This document shows positions 45,782 to 55,517 of a stretch of 64,000 nucleotides of DNA, piece by piece. The position numbers and the translations under genes were made by a program. The DNA comes from Mucilaginibacter pineti (GTDB lineage: Bacteria > Bacteroidota > Bacteroidia > Sphingobacteriales > Sphingobacteriaceae), in assembly GCF_900101875.1 (NCBI RefSeq), contig NZ_FNAI01000013.1, positions 62,001 to 126,000 of the forward strand, written 5' to 3'. The notes beneath the pieces are model-generated. The model had not been told where the DNA came from. It saw nothing but the letters and a program-made list of their open reading frames with translations, and ran no database searches. Position 1 is the first letter of the stretch, and every line of letters starts with the position of its first letter.

Positions 45782-46936
45782 ATGAAAAACAGTTCGCTCA
45801 GTTACCTCCTTATCTTCCTGTTGTTTTTCAGCAGCTGCAAAAAAAGTGATGCACAGGATAGTTCCAAAGATCCCAAAAAGCATGCTCAGCCTTCGCTAGC
45901 TGTTTTTCCGGATGGTTCAATTTATGACATTGGCGCCCCGCTTAACGGTAGCTTAAAAGATAGCCTTGACCAAACGGTTCGCAGGCTATTCGCTATCACC
46001 GTCATGCCGGGCCTGACCGCCGCGATACTGGTTCCGGGCAAAGGCTTATGGCAAACAGACACCGGCTACCTGTCCAAACCCGGCCTGAAGAAGGCAGATG
46101 CCGGTTCGGTGTTCTACTGGGCCAGTGTCTGCAAATTGCTGACTGCTACCGTTATTGAACAATTGATCAACGAACAAAAGTTGCAGCACGACAGTAAACT
46201 TTCGGTATGGTTTCCGAAGCTTCACGACGCCGGTAAGATTACCATAGACGAATTGCTCGAACATACCAGCGGCATCTACAGCTTTAATAATGATCCGACG
46301 ATTTTTGATATAGACCGGTATTATAGCCCGGATGAACTGATCGGGCTATCCCAGGGCCAAAAAAACCTTTTCCCGCCGGGAAAGACATGGTCTTACAGTA
46401 ATACCAATTACCTGCTGCTGGCACTGATTGCGGAAAATATCGAAGGAAAGTCTTTTGACGAGATCATCCAGCAAAGGATCGCACTGCCCTTACATCTTAC
46501 TTCTTTGCACGCGCTCAAACCCCATGAGCAGCCGGATAACCTGGCGCTGGCCCATGAGAACGGCGCAATTGTCAAAGAAGATTATTCCGTACCGCTGGGT
46601 GCCGGTAACGTGGTCAGTAATGCGCGGGATATGGTCGTATTGCTCTATAGTCTGATGACCGGTAAATTAGGCCCGGTTCTGCTGGTGCATGACCGATTAA
46701 AAGATCTATACGCTATGCCTGATGCAGGCACCTGGTACGGAAGCGGGATGATGTTAACCGACTTTAATGAGATCACCCATACGGACGATCTCTGGATCGG
46801 GCATAGCGGTGGTACGCAAACGTACAGGGCTTTACTGGTTTATGATACGGCTACCAAAACCTTTATCGCGCTGGCCATTAACCAGCATGTTTCGGTTGAG
46901 GCGGTAGCCAGGAAACTGCTGTCTGTCGTGCATTAG
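45782..46936 (+). CDS. lipoprotein serine hydrolase (beta-lactamase/PBP-like)
   Basis: 384 residues. A lipobox FFSSC (Cys near residue 19) shows membrane anchoring. SxxK is SVCK in WASVCKLLTAT, YxN is YSNTNY, and HSG appears in WIGHSGGTQT, so the active site is complete. It follows the regulator gene by 11 bp and should be in the same operon as the kinase and regulator. Predicted to cut D-amino-acid amides or esters in the periplasm; whether it makes or destroys the signal sensed by the kinase is open. Confidence 0.85.
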   Translation: MKNSSLSYLLIFLLFFSSCKKSDAQDSSKDPKKHAQPSLAVFPDGSIYDIGAPLNGSLKDSLDQTVRRLFAITVMPGLTAAILVPGKGLWQTDTGYLSKPGLKKADAGSVFYWASVCKLLTATVIEQLINEQKLQHDSKLSVWFPKLHDAGKITIDELLEHTSGIYSFNNDPTIFDIDRYYSPDELIGLSQGQKNLFPPGKTWSYSNTNYLLLALIAENIEGKSFDEIIQQRIALPLHLTSLHALKPHEQPDNLALAHENGAIVKEDYSVPLGAGNVVSNARDMVVLLYSLMTGKLGPVLLVHDRLKDLYAMPDAGTWYGSGMMLTDFNEITHTDDLWIGHSGGTQTYRALLVYDTATKTFIALAINQHVSVEAVARKLLSVVH

Positions 46937-46972
46937 CCTGATTGTAAATGTCAAGCTTTATCATTTCGCCTG

Positions 46973-48427
46973 TTATAATTTAAGTAATTGCTGTAAATGC
47001 AAAGCGGCATCCTTATCATCGGGCTCTTTTTCCAGGTATTTTTTATAATTGGCAATGGCCTCGGTACGGTCTCCAGCCTGCCTGCAAGCCTCTGCCAGGT
47101 TCAGGTAGACATAAGATTCCTCGGGGTAGGCCAGTACATTTAAGCGGCAAACCCTTACAGCGGCAGCAGCTTTACGTTCCCAAAGCAGCTTATTGCCGGC
47201 CTGCTCGATCACGCCCGCGCGGATAACAATATCAGCGGGTTTGTTATGAAAAAGCGCGGCGGCGGCGGTGTTGTCTTTGCTGATAGCGGCCGAGATCAAT
47301 CTTTGTGTAAAATCATAATTCCTGGTTTGGGGGGTAGCCCCGACGAGTTGCTTGCGGATGAAAGCATCAACTCCCCAATAATTGTCCACGTCGCCATTGG
47401 TTAGGATCACGACCGTATAATCCAGATCGGTGACGATCATCAGTTCATCAGCAATACCGGTATTCCCGCCGCTGTGGCCGATGATACGGTGTCCGTTTAC
47501 TTGCTCTTCCACGAATCCGAGGCCATACTTACCTCTTTCATAATTGAATTTACCGGTGGTCATCTCGTGCAGACCAGCCGCGCCCAGCAGCTTTCCGCGG
47601 GTGAGGGCGCCTGCAAACCGCAGCAGGTCGCCGGCGGTCGAATAACAGCCGCCGGCAGGCAGGCCTTTGATCACCCCGGTATAATTGTTGTTCAGCCATT
47701 TGCCCGGCTGCTCCGTGGAACGGGTGAAGCCCGCGGCCATATTCGGGTTAACCTCATCGAGCGCAGGAAACCCGGTAGCGCTCATGCCGGCTGGCCGGAA
47801 CACGTTCGCGGTTACGTAATCAAAATAGTCTGTTCCGGCAACGGCCTCGATCACCAGGCCGAGTACCATGTAACCGTCATTGCTGTACAGAAAGCTTTTC
47901 CCGGGCTTGAAGCGCAAGGGGCTGGCGGCGAAGAGCGGAAGATAGTCCTTCAGGGTGCGGTAATGCTGGAAGGCGGCTTTATCCAGGGCCTCCCAAAAAT
48001 TGCCCATACCGGAGGTATGCGTGAGCAGCTGGCGGATCGTTACCGAATCTTTTATCGCCCGGTTCGGAAAATCAGGCAGGTATTTCCCGACCGTTTCATC
48101 CAGGGAAACTTTGTGTGCCTCCACCAACTGCATGATCGCTACGGCGGTTAACATTTTACCCATCGAGGCCAGGTTAAAACGGGTATCCGGCTTGTTGGGC
48201 AGCCTGTCTGCTAAATTTGCAAAACCATAAGCTTTTTCCAGCAGCGTCCTGCCATGGCTCGCCATGAGCACCACGCCGCTAAAATGATCATTTTTTGCCA
48301 GGCTGTCCAGGTGCGCCGTTGTCTGCCGTATTATTCCGGGGTGTTTTTGGGCCTGTCCGTTAAAGGACAGCATTACGCCTGCCAGGGCCAGCATGACGGC
48401 TATAAAATTAATTTTGGTTGTCATCAT
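46973..48427 (-). CDS. secreted serine hydrolase (beta-lactamase/PBP-like) with TPR tail
   Basis: I start at the ATG at 48427 (or 48424): MMTTKINFIAVM ... FNGQAQ is a clear signal peptide, and the regulatory repeats at 48497-48528 would lie inside the gene if the upstream ATG at 48556 were used. Motifs: SMGK (SxxK), YSNDGY (YxN), GHSGGNTG (HxG). The C-terminus has TPR units (AYPEESYVYLNLAEACRQAGDRTEAIANYKKYLEKEPDD). It is transcribed towards the lipoprotein serine hydrolase gene (convergent, 36-bp gap) and divergently from the TonB receptor gene, with mirrored LytTR-type repeats in the shared promoter region. Confidence 0.85.
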   Translation of the reverse strand: MMTTKINFIAVMLALAGVMLSFNGQAQKHPGIIRQTTAHLDSLAKNDHFSGVVLMASHGRTLLEKAYGFANLADRLPNKPDTRFNLASMGKMLTAVAIMQLVEAHKVSLDETVGKYLPDFPNRAIKDSVTIRQLLTHTSGMGNFWEALDKAAFQHYRTLKDYLPLFAASPLRFKPGKSFLYSNDGYMVLGLVIEAVAGTDYFDYVTANVFRPAGMSATGFPALDEVNPNMAAGFTRSTEQPGKWLNNNYTGVIKGLPAGGCYSTAGDLLRFAGALTRGKLLGAAGLHEMTTGKFNYERGKYGLGFVEEQVNGHRIIGHSGGNTGIADELMIVTDLDYTVVILTNGDVDNYWGVDAFIRKQLVGATPQTRNYDFTQRLISAAISKDNTAAAALFHNKPADIVIRAGVIEQAGNKLLWERKAAAAVRVCRLNVLAYPEESYVYLNLAEACRQAGDRTEAIANYKKYLEKEPDDKDAALHLQQLLKL

Positions 48428-48460
48428 TGTTTTGCAGGGTTTGGTACAGCATCCCGTTGG

Positions 48461-48528
48461 TGAAAGTAGCTCCGCTGGTGCCGTATTTGCCTTAAATTTA
48501 GACCAAACCGCGTAAATTTTCGACGAAA
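48461..48528 (-). promoter_or_regulatory. LytTR-type operator and promoter of the secreted serine hydrolase
   Basis: On the minus strand: TTTCGTCGAAA (48528-48518), TTTGGTCTAAA (48507-48497), 21 bp apart, then a -7-like TACTTTCACC starting at 48468, 39 bp from the second repeat. Same layout as before the kinase gene. Confidence 0.6.
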
Positions 48529-48555
48529 CCTGCGGGTCTTGATCGTTCATGAACA

Positions 48556-48622
48556 CTTCGTATAATAAATAACGGTGTTCGTCTAAATTCTACGCTGAAC
48601 ATGTGAACAGCGTCTACTTTCG
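48556..48622 (+). promoter_or_regulatory. LytTR-type operator and promoter of the TonB receptor gene
   Basis: CTTCGTATAAT (48556) and GTTCGTCTAAA (48577) are 21 bp apart; a TACTTTCG -7-like element follows at 48615, 38 bp from the second repeat and 13 bp before the start codon. Confidence 0.6.
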
Positions 48623-48627
48623 CCGCC

Positions 48628-50946
48628 ATGAAAAAACGGTATCTACCGGCCATCCTGCTGCTATTGATCGGGCAGGTGGCACTCGCACAAAGTAAATATA
48701 CGCTCAGCGGTACCATCACGAATAAAGCCAATGGCGAAACACTCATTGGCGCCACCATCCGCAGCGGCGCCAGCGGCACTGCGACCAATGCCTACGGCTT
48801 CTATTCGCTTACAATGGCGAAAGGAGAACAGCAGTTGAGCATCAGTGCGGTCGGGCAAAAAAGCAAAACGATAACGATTAACTTAACAGCGGATCAAAGA
48901 CTGGATATCGCGCTTGAGGACAATACCCAGGAATTGCAGACTGTCACCATTTCAGCGGCACCACGCGGGGGACGTGACCTGCACGGTACACAGATGGGGA
49001 TAGAAAAGCTCAGTACCAGGGAGATCAAGGATATCCCGGTGCTGCTGGGTGAACATGATGTCGTCAAGACCCTGCAACTGTTGCCCGGCATCCAATCAGC
49101 CGGGGAAGGCAGCGGTGGGTTTTACGTGCGGGGCGGCGCGGTGGATCAGAACCTCTTGCTGCTGGACGAAGCAACGGTCTATAACGCCTCGCATTTGCTG
49201 GGTTTCTTCTCCACTTTCAATTCCGATGCCATCAAGAATGTAAGCATTTATAAAGGCGATATGCCCGCGCGTTATGGCGGCCGCTTATCGTCCGTGATGG
49301 ATGTCCAAATGAATGACGGGAATAACCAAAGCACCCATGTCAGTGGTGGTGTCGGCCTGATCGCCGCCCGGCTCAATGTGGAAGGACCCATTCAGAAAGA
49401 TAAGTCCTCTTTCCTGATCTCGGCCAGGCGTACTTATGCGGACCTGTTTCTCAAATTATCCAAAGATACCGGTGTCAACCGCAGCCAACTCTATTTCTAT
49501 GATATTAATGCCAAAGCCAATTACGTGCTGGGCAGCAAGGACCGGATCTATTTGTCCGGCTATTTCGGTAAAGATGTGCTGGCCGCTGATAAGGTCAACG
49601 GCATCAACTGGGGCAATACCACCGGTACTCTGCGCTGGAACCATGTGTTCAATAACCAGCTATTTTCAAATACCTCGCTGATCTACAGTAATTACGATTA
49701 TAAGATCAGCCTGCGCCAGGATGTGAACGATTATACCATCTATTCCCGCATCCGCGATTGGAACCTGAAAGAGGATCTGCAATGGTTTCCCGGTGATGCG
49801 CATACGGTCAACTTCGGTTTTAACAGCGTATACCATAGCATCAAGCCAGGACAGATCACGGCCAGTGGTAATGCCGGGATCAGTTCCCAGGAATTGCAAA
49901 ACCGCTATAGTTTGGATCATGCCGTCTATGGCAGCGATACTTGGAAGCTAACGGACAAATTCAGCCTGACCTATGGTTTGCGCATCTCCGCTTTTACCTT
50001 GTTGGGACCGGGTGATTACTATACATTAGACGCCTCGGGCAACATTACCGGCACCGACCATTACACGCACAGTGAACGCGTGAAAACCTATTTTAATCCG
50101 GAACCAAGGATTTCCGCGGCTTACCAGCTGGATGAGCTAAGCGCTGTTAAGGCTGCGTATTCCCGCAACGCGCAGAACCTGCACCTCATCTCCAATTCCA
50201 GCTCCGGCTCGCCGGTGGATAAATGGGTGGCCAGCACTAATATCATCCGACCCGAACTCGCCGACCAGTTTTCTATCGGTTATTACCGGGATTTAAGCGA
50301 GCATAAGTACGAACTGACGGTGGAAACCTATTATAAGCAATTGCAAAACCAGATCGACTACCGCAATGGTGCCAACATCTTCACCAACCAGCCAATTGAA
50401 ACGCAATTGCTTTACGGTAAAGGCCGCGCGTACGGGCTGGAGCTGCTGCTCAAAAAGAAAACTGGCCGCCTGACGGGCTGGCTGAGCTATACGTTATCCA
50501 AAACGCAGCGGCAGATCGACGGCATTAACCAGGATGAATGGTACAACGCCCGCCAGGACCGTACCCATGATATTTCCATAGTGGGTATCTATAAATTAAG
50601 CGACCGCTGGGTGTTATCTGCCAATTTCGTGTACTACACCGGCGACGCGGTGACCTTTCCCGCCGGGAAATACGAGATCGACGGCAGTACCTATTACAAT
50701 TACACCAGCCGCAACGCTTCGCGGATGCCGGCCTACCACCGGCTGGATCTGGGCGCTACTAAACAGCTGAAACAAACCAAAAAATTCTCCTCCGAATTGA
50801 GCTTCAGTCTATACAACGCTTATGGCAACCCGAATGCTTACCGCATCTTTTTCCGTGACGATAAAACCGACCCAACCCGTACAGAAGCTGTCCGTACCAC
50901 CTTGTTCACCTTTGTTCCCGCTGTTTCTTACAATTTTAAATTCTGA
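48628..50946 (+). CDS. TonB-dependent outer-membrane receptor with carboxypeptidase-like N-terminal domain
   Basis: 772 residues. A signal peptide ends at VALAQ; a CarboxypepD-regulatory-like domain (about 24-105, YTLSGTITNKANGETLIGATI) is followed by the plug (LLPGIQSAGEGSGGFYVRGGAVDQNLLLLDEA, truncated here for length) and the beta barrel ending in the aromatic VSYNFKF terminus. Shorter than SusC proteins and followed 3 bp later by a DUF4249 gene rather than SusD. That pair is a recurrent Bacteroidota arrangement for uptake of unknown ligands or metal/peptide complexes. Under the LytTR-type promoter. Confidence 0.9.
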   Translation: MKKRYLPAILLLLIGQVALAQSKYTLSGTITNKANGETLIGATIRSGASGTATNAYGFYSLTMAKGEQQLSISAVGQKSKTITINLTADQRLDIALEDNTQELQTVTISAAPRGGRDLHGTQMGIEKLSTREIKDIPVLLGEHDVVKTLQLLPGIQSAGEGSGGFYVRGGAVDQNLLLLDEATVYNASHLLGFFSTFNSDAIKNVSIYKGDMPARYGGRLSSVMDVQMNDGNNQSTHVSGGVGLIAARLNVEGPIQKDKSSFLISARRTYADLFLKLSKDTGVNRSQLYFYDINAKANYVLGSKDRIYLSGYFGKDVLAADKVNGINWGNTTGTLRWNHVFNNQLFSNTSLIYSNYDYKISLRQDVNDYTIYSRIRDWNLKEDLQWFPGDAHTVNFGFNSVYHSIKPGQITASGNAGISSQELQNRYSLDHAVYGSDTWKLTDKFSLTYGLRISAFTLLGPGDYYTLDASGNITGTDHYTHSERVKTYFNPEPRISAAYQLDELSAVKAAYSRNAQNLHLISNSSSGSPVDKWVASTNIIRPELADQFSIGYYRDLSEHKYELTVETYYKQLQNQIDYRNGANIFTNQPIETQLLYGKGRAYGLELLLKKKTGRLTGWLSYTLSKTQRQIDGINQDEWYNARQDRTHDISIVGIYKLSDRWVLSANFVYYTGDAVTFPAGKYEIDGSTYYNYTSRNASRMPAYHRLDLGATKQLKQTKKFSSELSFSLYNAYGNPNAYRIFFRDDKTDPTRTEAVRTTLFTFVPAVSYNFKF

Positions 50947-50949
50947 GCC

Positions 50950-51759
50950 ATGAAAAATCAATTTTATTCCCTGTTATTTTTCGCAGGACTGCTGACCTCC
51001 TGCGAAAAGGCAATCGACCTGAAGCTGCCTGATAACACCCCTAAATACGTAATCGAAGCTGTTTTGACCAACGAAGCGGGCGGCTGCCGGGTTGCCATTT
51101 CGCAAACCAAAGACTTTACCGGGGACAACACCTTTACCGGTGTAAGCAATGCGACGGTAACCATTACCGGAAACGGCAGTACACAAGTTCTGCCCGCAAC
51201 CGGTGCAGGCGTTTACCAGCAGGCTACTCTTACCGGTATACCTGGCAATACCTATCAGCTAAACGTGCAGGTTGGCGGCCAGACTTTTACCGCCGGTTGC
51301 ACCATGCCACAGCCGGTACCACTGGAAAGTGTTTATGTGCAGAACCAGCAGGGCAGTAATAAAGACGGCAGCCTGCTGAAATACGCGGTTGCGGCTTACC
51401 ATGATCCGTCGGGAGCGAAAAATTACTACCGCTTTGTCCAATATGTGAGTGGAAAAAAAGAAAAGACGGTATTCATTGCCAATGATGAGTTCACCAACGG
51501 GAACGTGGTGAATAACCGGCTCAGCTTCAGCAATGACAATGATGACTCCGCCCGGAATATCAAGACCGGCGATCAGCTCACCATCGAAATGCTGTGCTTA
51601 GATCCCGTTGTTTATCAGTACTGGTACAGCCTGAAAAGCGGAGCCGGCGGCGATGGCAACAACGCCGCGCCATCCGACCCGGACACGAATCTTTCAGGCG
51701 GGGCTTTGGGTTATTTCAGCGCACATACCATTCAGCGGAAAAATATTATCGTACCATGA
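50950..51759 (+). CDS. DUF4249 lipoprotein, partner of the TonB receptor
   Basis: 269 residues with lipobox LLTSC (Cys at about residue 18). The pattern PKYVIEAVLTNEAGGCRVAISQT followed by repeated beta strands (ATVTITGNG, YQLNVQVGGQTF) is that of DUF4249 surface lipoproteins, which accompany TonB receptors as SusD-like partners. It starts 3 bp after the receptor gene and must share its transcript. Ligand unknown. Confidence 0.85.
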   Translation: MKNQFYSLLFFAGLLTSCEKAIDLKLPDNTPKYVIEAVLTNEAGGCRVAISQTKDFTGDNTFTGVSNATVTITGNGSTQVLPATGAGVYQQATLTGIPGNTYQLNVQVGGQTFTAGCTMPQPVPLESVYVQNQQGSNKDGSLLKYAVAAYHDPSGAKNYYRFVQYVSGKKEKTVFIANDEFTNGNVVNNRLSFSNDNDDSARNIKTGDQLTIEMLCLDPVVYQYWYSLKSGAGGDGNNAAPSDPDTNLSGGALGYFSAHTIQRKNIIVP

Positions 51760-51958
51760 TCTAATAGTTAATTATTGACATATAATGCAGACCTGTAACA
51801 TTTAATGGAACTAATGCGTCTTTAAAGTTCAGAATAGGAAACGACAACCTCCTTATGACTTTCAGTAAGTACATTTTCAAAAAATCGTATATTAATAAAA
51901 AGTAACCTAAGCTTACCACTTCAAAATAGCTGTCTTACCGCTTATATACTTTACCACC

Positions 51959-53428
51959 ATGACAACAAGCAACCTAACCGGAAAATCCAAGCTAATTTTT
52001 ACACTCCTCATTGCATACTGCATTGGCTTACATACAGCCCAATGTCAAGAGCCGTCAAAACCTGTATTCTATACCGCAAAGGAAGTCAGGGAAGACCTTC
52101 ACAACCTGTACACCACGCTTCAGCAAAGCCATTACAACTTGTTTGTGAACACCAACAAAACGAAATACGACAAGGCATACAACGACGTTCAATTAAAGAT
52201 CAGGGATCATATGTCGCTGATGGATGTCAACAGGCTGTTCCAGCCTTTCACTGCGCTTTGCGGGCTGGCGCATTGCAGCATTGCTTTTCCATTCAGGCCC
52301 GCCTACCTAGAATACTTGCAGAGAGGCGGCAAAGTATTTCCGCTTGATATATCCGTGAACAAAGAACATCTATACGTTACCGATAATTACAGCCAAAATC
52401 CCACTGTCAAAGCCGGTGACGAGATTGTACAGATCAACTCCAGACCTGCTGTTTATACCTTAAGTGGGGTTTACAACTACCTGTCAGGGGAAAATAAGGC
52501 CTTTAAAAATACGCTGATAGACCTGTACCATTTTTCGAGGCTGCACTGGCTGGTCTTCGGCAGGGTAGACAGCTTTAAGCTCCGCCTGAAAAGACCGGAC
52601 GGATCAGCCTACGAAACAGTTGTACCCGGCATCCCCGCAGAAAAACTGGAGGAATACGCAGGTAAAAAGAAATCGATCTTCAATACCGGCAGGGAATTTA
52701 AATTCCTGGGCAAGGTGGCCTATCTGCACCCCGGCGCTTTTATGAACAGCGAGTCCGATGGGAATACGTCCGATCATAAAACCTTCGAAAACTCCGCATT
52801 CGTGCGTTTTATTGATAGCGCCTTTCGGCAGGTAAGGCAGGCCGGTGCTACACAACTGATCATCGACCTGCGCGGCAATCCCGGAGGCGACAATTCTTTC
52901 AGCGATCACATGCTGGCGTATTTTGCAAAGGAACCGTTTTCGTTCTGTTCCAGTTTTTCCGTCAAAACTAGCGCCCTGACCAAATCCTTTTGGCGCGATG
53001 TAGCGGATACCTCCCTGGCTGATCTGAAAAAAGATATATTGAATAAACCCGATGGTACCATCTTTCAGACGAAAATCATCAAACAACAGCCTGTAACGGA
53101 CAGTCTGCAATATAAAGGCAAAGTGTATGTGCTGATCGATCGCTATTCGTATTCCAACGCGGTGACTACCGCTGCAACCATCAAGGATTATCATTGGGGT
53201 ACACTGATCGGCGAGACAACCTCGGATGTACCGACCACTTATGCAGCTATTCATGAATTCAAGTTGCCACATACCGGAATGGAAGTAAGTTATCCGAAGG
53301 CTTTGATCGTCAGGCCTAATGGCGACCGGTCAACGCGCGGTCTGGAACCTGATCTTCAGATGGAAACTAAAAGCGGGATCAAAGATTCGGTTCTGGAAGA
53401 AGCGCTGGTTTATTTGAACGGAAAATAA
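51959..53428 (+). CDS. secreted S41-family serine peptidase (C-terminal processing peptidase-like)
   Basis: 489 residues. A signal peptide ends at HTAQCQ. A PDZ-like region (about 120-160, VKAGDEIVQINSRPA) precedes the S41 domain: LIIDLRGNPGGDN and the catalytic serine region YVLIDRYSYSNAVTTAA, with a basic partner further down (KLPHTGMEVSYPKALIVRPNG). It probably digests peptides in the periplasm or at the surface. The promoter in the 200-bp gap shows a TATACTTTACC element near 51945 but no LytTR-type repeats. Confidence 0.87.
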   Translation: MTTSNLTGKSKLIFTLLIAYCIGLHTAQCQEPSKPVFYTAKEVREDLHNLYTTLQQSHYNLFVNTNKTKYDKAYNDVQLKIRDHMSLMDVNRLFQPFTALCGLAHCSIAFPFRPAYLEYLQRGGKVFPLDISVNKEHLYVTDNYSQNPTVKAGDEIVQINSRPAVYTLSGVYNYLSGENKAFKNTLIDLYHFSRLHWLVFGRVDSFKLRLKRPDGSAYETVVPGIPAEKLEEYAGKKKSIFNTGREFKFLGKVAYLHPGAFMNSESDGNTSDHKTFENSAFVRFIDSAFRQVRQAGATQLIIDLRGNPGGDNSFSDHMLAYFAKEPFSFCSSFSVKTSALTKSFWRDVADTSLADLKKDILNKPDGTIFQTKIIKQQPVTDSLQYKGKVYVLIDRYSYSNAVTTAATIKDYHWGTLIGETTSDVPTTYAAIHEFKLPHTGMEVSYPKALIVRPNGDRSTRGLEPDLQMETKSGIKDSVLEEALVYLNGK

Positions 53429-53643
53429 GAATGAGTTGCCTCATGAAAAAACACCTTCTACTATGCTATACCTGGTAATGCCCTATAAACATCCTTGCTA
53501 CACCATTCAGTTCCATAATTTGAATTGTAAATTCGGTGATACAGGCGTTAAACCTTTGCAAAAACGGTGAGTTCATAATGATAATCTGAAATAAGTCAAG
53601 AACAACCTTGGAAACTATACAGACAAAGAAACATTAAAAATTA

Positions 53644-54180
53644 ATGCTTGATTATATGAAAAGATCATGCTTGATCATGCTGATAACCTGCCTTGTTTCA
53701 TCTGTATACGCGCAGGAGGTTAATCACAATTTTGATAGGAAAAATTTTGGTATGGGGTTTTATTGGTCGGTTTTCCGGCCGGGCTATATTGTCGCTCAAA
53801 ACGAAAATGCGGCCAGCCATAATCTGGAACTGATGTTTTTTGTGCCGGTTAATCCACAAGTAAAGCTACGGTATGAAAAGATGGCAGAAACCCCTGAGGA
53901 CAGGTTCAGGGAGCCTGCAGGTCAAACTGACTACTGGAAAATCCTCAAATTTATCGGATTCAAAAACTTTAAAAGATATGTTGTAGAAATACCTGCATCA
54001 AATGTCAAACAGGTTATGGCTGCCGGAAATGAGCTGCTCTGGACAATAAAATTTCCTTGCACGACCAGGCTATATACCTATAGTTCCTATTTTAAGACAT
54101 GGCAGTTAAGCTATACTGAGGAAATCTTTAAGAATCAGGAGGAGATTGCCAGTACAATCACCAGAATCAGTAAATATTAA
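53644..54180 (+). CDS. uncharacterized exported protein (178 aa)
   Basis: I do not recognise this protein. 178 residues; the signal peptide MKRSCLIMLITCLVSSVYAQ starts at the second in-frame ATG (53656), which is probably the true start. The mature part is a small beta-rich protein (NLELMFFVPVNPQVKLRYEKM, YVVEIPAS). It is followed by an overlapping or adjacent small unknown gene. The 215-bp gap upstream (53429-53643) holds nothing I can identify. Confidence 0.65.
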   Translation: MLDYMKRSCLIMLITCLVSSVYAQEVNHNFDRKNFGMGFYWSVFRPGYIVAQNENAASHNLELMFFVPVNPQVKLRYEKMAETPEDRFREPAGQTDYWKILKFIGFKNFKRYVVEIPASNVKQVMAAGNELLWTIKFPCTTRLYTYSSYFKTWQLSYTEEIFKNQEEIASTITRISKY

Positions 54181-54217
54181 ATGTCTTTTTACTGTGACGG
54201 CCGATGAAAACATACGT

Positions 54218-54574
54218 ATGAAAAAAAATTATTTTTTACTTTTTGGTTCCTTCCTTGACAGCCGGCAAATGGCCGCAGATCTGTTATATCAAAAAATGGA
54301 TTTGAATTTCGTCCCCCATGAAAGCAGTTACTTAGGAGAATATCTTAAATATTCGGGCCTGTTTGCCGATCATATGACTATTAGTGATAATTTCAATAAG
54401 GCGGAAAACGACTGGAGTGAGCCCGAATTTAAAAACTATCCGGTGCTGATTTTCGTCTCACATGATCATGGACGTAACGAAGACAAGAAAAGCCGTCACA
54501 CGTATATTAAAAAAGCATTGCCAGCACTCGGAAGTTTTGTATTGCTAAAAGCTTATTTCACGACACCGGACTGA
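54218..54574 (+). CDS. small uncharacterized protein (118 aa)
   Basis: I choose the ATG at 54218 (MKKNYFLLFGSFLD) because the longer frame from 54146 overlaps the previous gene and has a non-native start. No clear signal peptide: the hydrophobic stretch is short. Contains HDHGRNEDKKSRHTYIKKA, a charged patch; no family known to me. Likely a small cytosolic or membrane-associated protein. Confidence 0.5.
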   Translation: MKKNYFLLFGSFLDSRQMAADLLYQKMDLNFVPHESSYLGEYLKYSGLFADHMTISDNFNKAENDWSEPEFKNYPVLIFVSHDHGRNEDKKSRHTYIKKALPALGSFVLLKAYFTTPD

Positions 54575-54636
54575 AAGCTACAAGTAAACCGTTGACACGT
54601 TAGATTGTTATTAACAGCTACTGAATATAATCTTTT

Positions 54637-55503
54637 ATGGAAACATTTATCAGCATTGACTTTTTTATCAATCCCAAAGAATTACATGATGAGCTTATTG
54701 TCATTGATTTTCGTTTGGAAGATAGTAGTTATATTTCACTGACTCGGCTGGTCCATGAAAAGGAACTTTATCTGGAATTTGGTGAGCAGGTACGGGGCTG
54801 CAAATGGGATAAAGTCGTTTATATGGCACGCGGAAATGATCTGATTTTCAGGGGGCACACGAATCGGTTATCAGCATTTAAAATTTCGGAATTCTGTATC
54901 AGTGGCGACATCACAGGTGTTTTGACCGAAGCGCTGGATAAAGTGATTTCTGGTTTAGTGCCGGCTTTCAAAGACATTCTACATATTAAAGGAGAGTGGA
55001 TTACAGCTGGTGACGAAACAGCAATAGCGGCGTTTCGGTTACCTGACGGGAATTTATTACCGCCTTCCTATCTGCAGTTCTGCAGGGAACTCGGTTATGG
55101 TTTGTTATGCAATTTGTTTATGATCTATATTCCAATGGCTGATGCAGATCATCCCGATTCTTTTCAGCTTCAGTCGGCTGCGATGAGATTGTTGTTTGAA
55201 CAATATCTGAATCCTCCATTATTTGCTATTACAGATACGCCGGACGGTGTCGCGTTGATCAGTGCTGCTGTACCTTTTGCGGCAACTGAAAATGGAGAGT
55301 TTTTATTCTGGGATACCCGTAATCGTTTACCGAATGGTGAATATCCTGTTTATTTTACTGGTTTTAACAATGGAATCATCCATACCGGTAATTCTCTAAC
55401 GGAATTGATACTGAATGTCACCACTCAGGTTGGGGTAAAACCGGTTTTACCATTTTATCTAAAACCTCTTGACGCTGTTTTTGAGAGCAGAGCTGTTATT
55501 TAG
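54637..55503 (+). CDS. SUKH-like (SMI1/KNR4) protein
   Basis: 288 residues. The second half begins with RLPDGNLLPPSYLQFCRELGYGLLC, close to the SMI1/KNR4 (SUKH) signature in which Leu-Pro-x-x-Tyr is followed by a helix, and ends with GEFLFWDTRN ... PVYFTGFNNGI ... SLTELI. SUKH proteins often act as immunity proteins against polymorphic toxins. No toxin gene is adjacent. The first half (about 1-110) is not recognised. The convergent Septu-like HNH gene ends 14 bp further on. Confidence 0.5.
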   Translation: METFISIDFFINPKELHDELIVIDFRLEDSSYISLTRLVHEKELYLEFGEQVRGCKWDKVVYMARGNDLIFRGHTNRLSAFKISEFCISGDITGVLTEALDKVISGLVPAFKDILHIKGEWITAGDETAIAAFRLPDGNLLPPSYLQFCRELGYGLLCNLFMIYIPMADADHPDSFQLQSAAMRLLFEQYLNPPLFAITDTPDGVALISAAVPFAATENGEFLFWDTRNRLPNGEYPVYFTGFNNGIIHTGNSLTELILNVTTQVGVKPVLPFYLKPLDAVFESRAVI

Positions 55504-55517
55504 CCCGTTACCAAAGA

